From Spirosoma panaciterrae DSM 21099 (GTDB lineage: Bacteria; Bacteroidota; Bacteroidia; Cytophagales; Spirosomataceae): DNA of 64,000 nt. The DNA lies in contig NZ_KB893172.1 in NCBI RefSeq assembly GCF_000374025.1, forward strand, positions 1-64,000. Direction: 5' to 3'. Below are positions 59,937-64,000 of this stretch, piece by piece (position 1 is the first letter of the stretch; each line of letters begins with the position of its first letter). The position numbers were made by a program, and so were the translations under genes. The notes below the pieces were generated by a model that ran no database searches, was not told the DNA's origin, and saw only the letters and a program-made list of their open reading frames with translations.

Positions 59937-61529
59937 ATGAACTTTCGTTTACTTTGGCCTATCTGGGCAGGGCTCATTCTGGCCTTACCTTTGAGTTTAC
60001 GTGCCCAAACCATACTGACTACAAAACCGCTCGCGGTTACGTCTGCCTGCCCAGGGTCTACCTTATCCGTTTCATTTAGCCTAACCTTCGGCACATACAC
60101 GACCAATACGATCTTTACCGTACAGATTTCAGATGGCGGTGATTTTAGCGATATATCTACAGGTAAAACCCTTTCGCCAGACGGTACCACTGTCGATGAA
60201 CACCAGATCAGCGCAACCCTTCCTACTGACTTAGCCGCTCATACAACGTATTTCGTTCGGGTGCGTACGACCAATCCCGACTATATTGGTAGCCCCAGCC
60301 CAACCCAATTGTTTGTGAAAGGGAAAGAATCTAAGCCTCCTGTTCCCCTGGTCGATTCGGTAAATCTAGCCTGTATGGGTAGTTCAGCCGCTGACCCTTA
60401 TGCGTATATCTATGTAAGAATGGCGTCAGGTGCTACACCCAGACTGTATTACGACGAACAGCAGGATAATTTTACTGAGTACATGGAGTTTCCGAATTGT
60501 CTGGAAGATGACCTCGAGTGCAGGCGCAATGGCGCATTTCAGCTTAGTAAATCCTGGGCCGACCCCTATATAACCTCTACGTATGCATTCCCGGTAGCGG
60601 AACGGGCCTATCAAATATCCCAGCGGATTGATGGCTGTGAAAGTGAACGGGTATCTACTAAAGTACGAATCCTATGGAGACCCAGTAGCGGCCCTACGCC
60701 AGTTAACCCATTACCGAATTCGGGCAATCATTTTGGCCAGCTAACCTATTGTTGGGGCGAACAGGCTTATCCCATCAATGTAAATGGTCATGCCCTTCCT
60801 CCCGACAACTACCAGGTGCTCTATGCAACGGACGCAACAGGTCAGGTGGCTATACCCTCATCCGTAACTCCTCCGGTTCCCGATACCCGTACAGTTGGCA
60901 GTACGTATTACACAATGGGATTACGGGCCATTGATGCAAGCAAAGGTTGTCCGCTTCAGGGAGATGGACGACAGTTTACGCACCTGACCGTAACGGTGGC
61001 CCCTTCTCCCTCAAAACCAGCTACTACGACCAGTGTAATTAGTTATTATCAGGGCCAGACCGCAATACCGCTGAGCGCCACCACGACAGATAGTACGGCT
61101 ACGCTGGTGTGGTATGGAACCAATGCCACAGGAGGTGTCGGCTCCGGTGTAGCGCCAACGCCACCGACCAATCAGGTCGGCCCGGCTATCTATTACGTGG
61201 CTCAGAAAGTTGGCCGTTGTGAAAGTGAACGAGTACCCATCTCTGTCATGGTTGGAAACGCTCTGAGTATTGACGACCCCACGCTGGCTGAAGTGGTTGA
61301 GGTTTTCCCAAATCCGGCAGTATCATCCCTTACCGTGCGCATTCGGGGACTGACCAGACACCAGTCTGCGCGTTTGGAACTGGTTGATTTGGCGGGTCAA
61401 TCGCTTTGGCAAAAAGAAACCCAGCAGGAAACGGCGGTGCTGTCGATGACTGATTATCCGAATGGCAGCTATGTATTGCTGATCAACGTAGGCGACCGGA
61501 AAACCACCCGACGGATTGTGAAACTGTAG
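59937..61529 (+). CDS. T9SS type A sorting domain protein (secreted)
   Basis: A 530-residue secreted protein. The signal peptide is residues 1-23 (PIWAGLILALPLSLRAQ). Beta-sandwich domains follow (about 30-130 and 230-430), with Cys pairs (for example GRCESERVPI and DGCESERVST) and a late Ig-like segment. The last 85 residues are a T9SS type A sorting domain (VVEVFPNPAVSSLTVRI, then DYPNGSYVLLI, then RRIVKL). It is exported across the outer membrane and probably anchored at the surface. I start at the ATG at 59937 that gives a normal signal peptide. Confidence 0.88.
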   Translation: MNFRLLWPIWAGLILALPLSLRAQTILTTKPLAVTSACPGSTLSVSFSLTFGTYTTNTIFTVQISDGGDFSDISTGKTLSPDGTTVDEHQISATLPTDLAAHTTYFVRVRTTNPDYIGSPSPTQLFVKGKESKPPVPLVDSVNLACMGSSAADPYAYIYVRMASGATPRLYYDEQQDNFTEYMEFPNCLEDDLECRRNGAFQLSKSWADPYITSTYAFPVAERAYQISQRIDGCESERVSTKVRILWRPSSGPTPVNPLPNSGNHFGQLTYCWGEQAYPINVNGHALPPDNYQVLYATDATGQVAIPSSVTPPVPDTRTVGSTYYTMGLRAIDASKGCPLQGDGRQFTHLTVTVAPSPSKPATTTSVISYYQGQTAIPLSATTTDSTATLVWYGTNATGGVGSGVAPTPPTNQVGPAIYYVAQKVGRCESERVPISVMVGNALSIDDPTLAEVVEVFPNPAVSSLTVRIRGLTRHQSARLELVDLAGQSLWQKETQQETAVLSMTDYPNGSYVLLINVGDRKTTRRIVKL

Positions 61530-61542
61530 CCTTAATAAAGGT

Positions 61543-61977
61543 TCAGGGCGCTTCGACTACTTTTTTCAGCCCTTTCAGAATGGTGTCCCAGCCTTTTAGG
61601 GAGCGTTCGTAGCGTTCTTCGGCTCCTTTTGCAGGGCCTACATTGTCGGTAATAGAAAGTATGGTTTTGCCGTCTTTATAGGTGAGTTCGTCGGTTACGG
61701 TCGAGAAGTTGCCGGATTCTTCATCGGCACCTTCGTTCATTAGTGTATATTTCAGGAGCTTATTCGGCTCGTATTTCAGGATTTGGCCTTTCAGTTCGAT
61801 TTTTCGGATCAGGAACATACGGCCTGTAAAGAGGATGGTGCTGCCTACTTCCCAGTCTGAAAATACTTCGCAGTTGAAAAAGTATTTTTTCGTTTTTTCC
61901 GGATTGGTCAGTGCACTCCAGACTTCTTCGGGGGTTGCTTTCAGGCTGATTTTTTTGCGAACAACAAAGTTTTTCAT
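61543..61977 (-). CDS. SRPBCC/AHSA1-family protein
   Basis: A 144-residue START-like protein (MKNFVVRKKISLKATPEEVW, then ALTNPEKTKKYFFNCEVFSDWEVGS, landmark WEVGSTILF, and the C-terminal helix RSLKGWDTILKGLKKVVE). AHSA1-type members act as small-ligand binders or stress proteins. I start at the ATG at 61977; the longer frame would overlap the upstream dehydrogenase gene by four bases. Function not predictable. Confidence 0.8.
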   Translation of the reverse strand: MKNFVVRKKISLKATPEEVWSALTNPEKTKKYFFNCEVFSDWEVGSTILFTGRMFLIRKIELKGQILKYEPNKLLKYTLMNEGADEESGNFSTVTDELTYKDGKTILSITDNVGPAKGAEERYERSLKGWDTILKGLKKVVEAP

Positions 61978-62033
61978 GGCGCATGGAGCAATTGATAGTC
62001 TAGTATAAGACCGATGAGCCCGAAAATGTTTGC

Positions 62034-63692
62034 TCAAATGATAGCCTGGGCCGCTGCCCTACCAGCGGTGCGCCCCGAAAACAGGCACCCGCCCAAAAAC
62101 GTACCTTCCAGTGCCCGATAGCCATGCATACCGCCACCGCCAAACCCCGCCACTTCGCCCGCAGCATACAGGCCTGGAATAGGCTCACCCTGTGTGCCCA
62201 ATACCCGGCCTGATAAGTCAGTTTGCAGACCCCCCAGCGTTTTACGGGTGAGGATGTGCAGACGAACGGCAATCAACGGACCGGCTGCCGGGTCAAGAAT
62301 AGCGTGCGGTTTTACGGTTCGAATCAGTCGGTCGCCCAGGTAATGGCGGGCTCCCCGGATGGCGGTAATCTGGGCATCTTTGCTAAACGGGTTGAGCAAC
62401 TGCCGGTCTCGGGCCATTATTTCGCGTTCAATCGTCGCCAGGTCGAGTAAAGCATTGCCTGTCAGTTTGTTCATTGCGGTAACCAGCTCTGTCAGGTTAT
62501 TTTTGACAATGAAGTCTGCTCCGTTCTGTTTGAACGCTTCGACGGGCGCGGGAGCCATTTTGCCGACAGCCCGACCCAACACCTGCCGCCAGCTTTTGCC
62601 CGTCAAATCCGGATTTTGTTCCGATCCCGACAAGGCAAATTCTTTCCGAATAATGGCCTGGTTCAGAATAAACCAGGTATAGTCGTAGCCTGTTTGCTGA
62701 ATGTGGCTGAGCGTTCCCAGGGTATCGAAACCCGGAAATAAGGGAACGGGCAGTCGATTGCCCAGGGCATCGAACCAAAGCGACGATGGACCGGGCAAAA
62801 TCCGAATGCCGTGTTGGCTCCAGATGGGCGCCCAGTTTTGTACCCCTTCCGTATAATGCCACATCCGGTCGCGGTTGATGAGGTTAGCCCCGGCCGTTTC
62901 CGAAATGGCCAGCATACGCCCGTCTACATGATCGGGTACGCCCGAGAGCATATGCCTGGGCGGTTCGCCCAGGCGCCGGGGCCAGTTTTGACGGACTAGC
63001 TCATGGTTGGCCCCGATACCACCCGAGGTGACAATAACAGCCTGAGCATGAAAGCTAAAATCGCCAACGACAATACGCGAACTTTTCTCGCCCCGCTTTA
63101 CGGTGCTGGGCTCCAGAATGTCGCCCCGAATGCCCTGAACAGCCCCATCCGTGACCAATAACTCATTGACCCGGTGGCGAAACTTTAGGGTAATCAGTCC
63201 TTGTTTGACAGCCTCCCGAACCCGTTGCTCAAAAGGAGCTAAAACGCCAGGCCCCGTACCCCAGGTTACGTGAAAGCGGGGAACGGAATTGCCATGCCCG
63301 ATCGCACCGTATCCCCCTCGTTCGGCCCAGCCCACAACCGGAAAAAAGCGAATTCCCTGCTGCCGAAGCCAGGATCGTTTCTCCCCGGCGGCAAAGGCCA
63401 CATACGCTTCCGCCCATTGTCGGGGCCAATCATCTTCTGGTCGGTCGAAGGCGGCTGTGCCCATCCAGTCGTCGAGGGCCAGTTCGTACGAATCCCGGAT
63501 TTTCAGTCGCCGTTGTTCGGGCGAATCGACGAGAAATAGTCCGCCAAACGACCAGAACGCCTGACCACCCAGGCTTTGTTCGGGCTCCTGATCGACCAGT
63601 AAAACGCGTTTGCCAGCATCGGCCAGTTCGGCAGCCGCTACCAGCCCCGCCAGCCCTGCCCCAACGATAATGACATCGGCGTCCGTTTGCAT
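62034..63692 (-). CDS. FAD-binding dehydrogenase (3-ketosteroid dehydrogenase-like)
   Basis: A 552-residue flavoprotein. The dinucleotide motif GAGLAGLVAAAELADAG is at 11-27, with the acidic LLVDQEPEQSLGG after it. The C-terminal FAD contact is YAAGEVAGFGGGGMHGYRAL. It belongs to the fumarate reductase/KsdD superfamily (COG3573-like long FAD-binding dehydrogenases). The oxidised substrate is unknown. It lies 56 bp before the SRPBCC gene on the same strand. Confidence 0.9.
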   Translation of the reverse strand: MQTDADVIIVGAGLAGLVAAAELADAGKRVLLVDQEPEQSLGGQAFWSFGGLFLVDSPEQRRLKIRDSYELALDDWMGTAAFDRPEDDWPRQWAEAYVAFAAGEKRSWLRQQGIRFFPVVGWAERGGYGAIGHGNSVPRFHVTWGTGPGVLAPFEQRVREAVKQGLITLKFRHRVNELLVTDGAVQGIRGDILEPSTVKRGEKSSRIVVGDFSFHAQAVIVTSGGIGANHELVRQNWPRRLGEPPRHMLSGVPDHVDGRMLAISETAGANLINRDRMWHYTEGVQNWAPIWSQHGIRILPGPSSLWFDALGNRLPVPLFPGFDTLGTLSHIQQTGYDYTWFILNQAIIRKEFALSGSEQNPDLTGKSWRQVLGRAVGKMAPAPVEAFKQNGADFIVKNNLTELVTAMNKLTGNALLDLATIEREIMARDRQLLNPFSKDAQITAIRGARHYLGDRLIRTVKPHAILDPAAGPLIAVRLHILTRKTLGGLQTDLSGRVLGTQGEPIPGLYAAGEVAGFGGGGMHGYRALEGTFLGGCLFSGRTAGRAAAQAII

Positions 63693-63716
63693 GGTATATG
63701 TTATGCTTTTATAGGG

Positions 63717-63798
63717 AATAGAACGCAGATTAGTATGATTTCTATGATTAGTTATGATCTGTGTAAATCATAGAAATCATACTAATCCGTGTTCTATT
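63717..63798. repeat. 33-nt-arm inverted repeat, right edge
   Basis: Arms 63717-63749 and 63766-63798 pair over 33 bases with two mismatches (unit AATAGAACRCRGATTAGTATG). It lies between two co-directional genes. It shares GATCTGTGTAAATCAT and AATC-C/T-GTGTTC with the repeat at 58088. Confidence 0.88.
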
Positions 63799-63831
63799 GC
63801 AACTACGAAAGCTTAATCTAAAGTTTGCCTA

Positions 63832-64000
63832 CTAATTCGCTTCGGTCAGTTCCAGTACCACACTGGTTCGGCGGGTATCTACCTGTGGGTTGAAGCCGAT
63901 GGTCATCAGGTAATTGCCAGAGTAAGACGGGCTGGTTGTATTGATCGAGGAACGTGTGCCCGGATACACATTGAGTTCCTGAATTTTGTAGGTCTTATCC
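63832..64000 (-). CDS. C-terminal fragment of an unknown protein
   Basis: An open frame runs off the right edge and ends at TAG (63832-63834). The visible 55 residues are beta-rich (SINTTSPSYSGNYLMTIGF, then RRTSVVLELTEAN). Nothing identifies a family; it could be the end of an extracellular or envelope protein. The gene starts outside the window. Confidence 0.7.
   Translation of the reverse strand, partial: DKTYKIQELNVYPGTRSSINTTSPSYSGNYLMTIGFNPQVDTRRTSVVLELTEAN

Overview
The window looks like chromosome of a Bacteroidota bacterium of the order Cytophagales, most probably Spirosoma or a close relative. The evidence is an LpxC-FabZ fusion, a DUF4290 gene beside murA, a secreted protein with a type IX secretion (T9SS) type A sorting tail, PadR-led membrane-protein operons, and several TAnnTTTG -7 promoter boxes. 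The genus is an inference; no rRNA is present.

Left part (1-8142): an accessory island. It holds the end of an IS3-family element, a DUF5681 protein, a giant single-chain Type ISP-like restriction-modification enzyme, an unknown 201-aa companion, and an AT-rich 533-aa beta-helix-like membrane protein. The island ends at a tandem 12-bp repeat and the terminator of a tRNA-CAU gene (8203-8276), on the 3' side of that tRNA, where integrating elements usually insert.

Middle (8404-31057): mostly core envelope genes. They are an HD phosphohydrolase, the lipid A block lpxD-lpxC/fabZ-lpxA, a lone ABC ATPase, a CehA/McbA-type secreted metallohydrolase, an HNH nuclease with a small partner, an esterase/ABC ATPase/FtsX-permease trio in the same divergent layout as E. 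coli tesA-ybbA-ybbP, a TamB/TamA-type outer-membrane assembly pair, TerC, and an isolated nuoN.

Next (31143-49653): heptose kinase, a YrhB/Imm35-like protein, hemE, a glycosyltransferase, a PadR operon with two related membrane proteins, an MsbA-like exporter, a SAM hydroxide adenosyltransferase, a seven-helix microbial-rhodopsin homologue that lacks the retinal-binding lysine, a DUF305-like lipoprotein, an EEP nuclease with a small partner, murA (Asp in place of the fosfomycin-reactive Cys), DUF4290, MATE, an S41 protease and an FKBP isomerase.

Right part (50027-64000): atpA-atpG without the other ATP synthase genes, a DUF4136 lipoprotein, ferritin, an M23/SH3 lipoprotein, a TMEM175-type channel, a hemerythrin, an APC permease, a T9SS cargo protein, an SRPBCC protein, a large FAD dehydrogenase and the end of an unknown gene.

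A recurring theme is long inverted repeats in short intergenic spacers, at about ten loci. Each has its own sequence, but they are built from a few shared words (GAATGAA, GAAAGAGCGAA, GGAGTTAGGAG, AATCTGTGTTC), and most lie between co-directional genes. Together with the lysine-less rhodopsin, these are the observations most worth following up.
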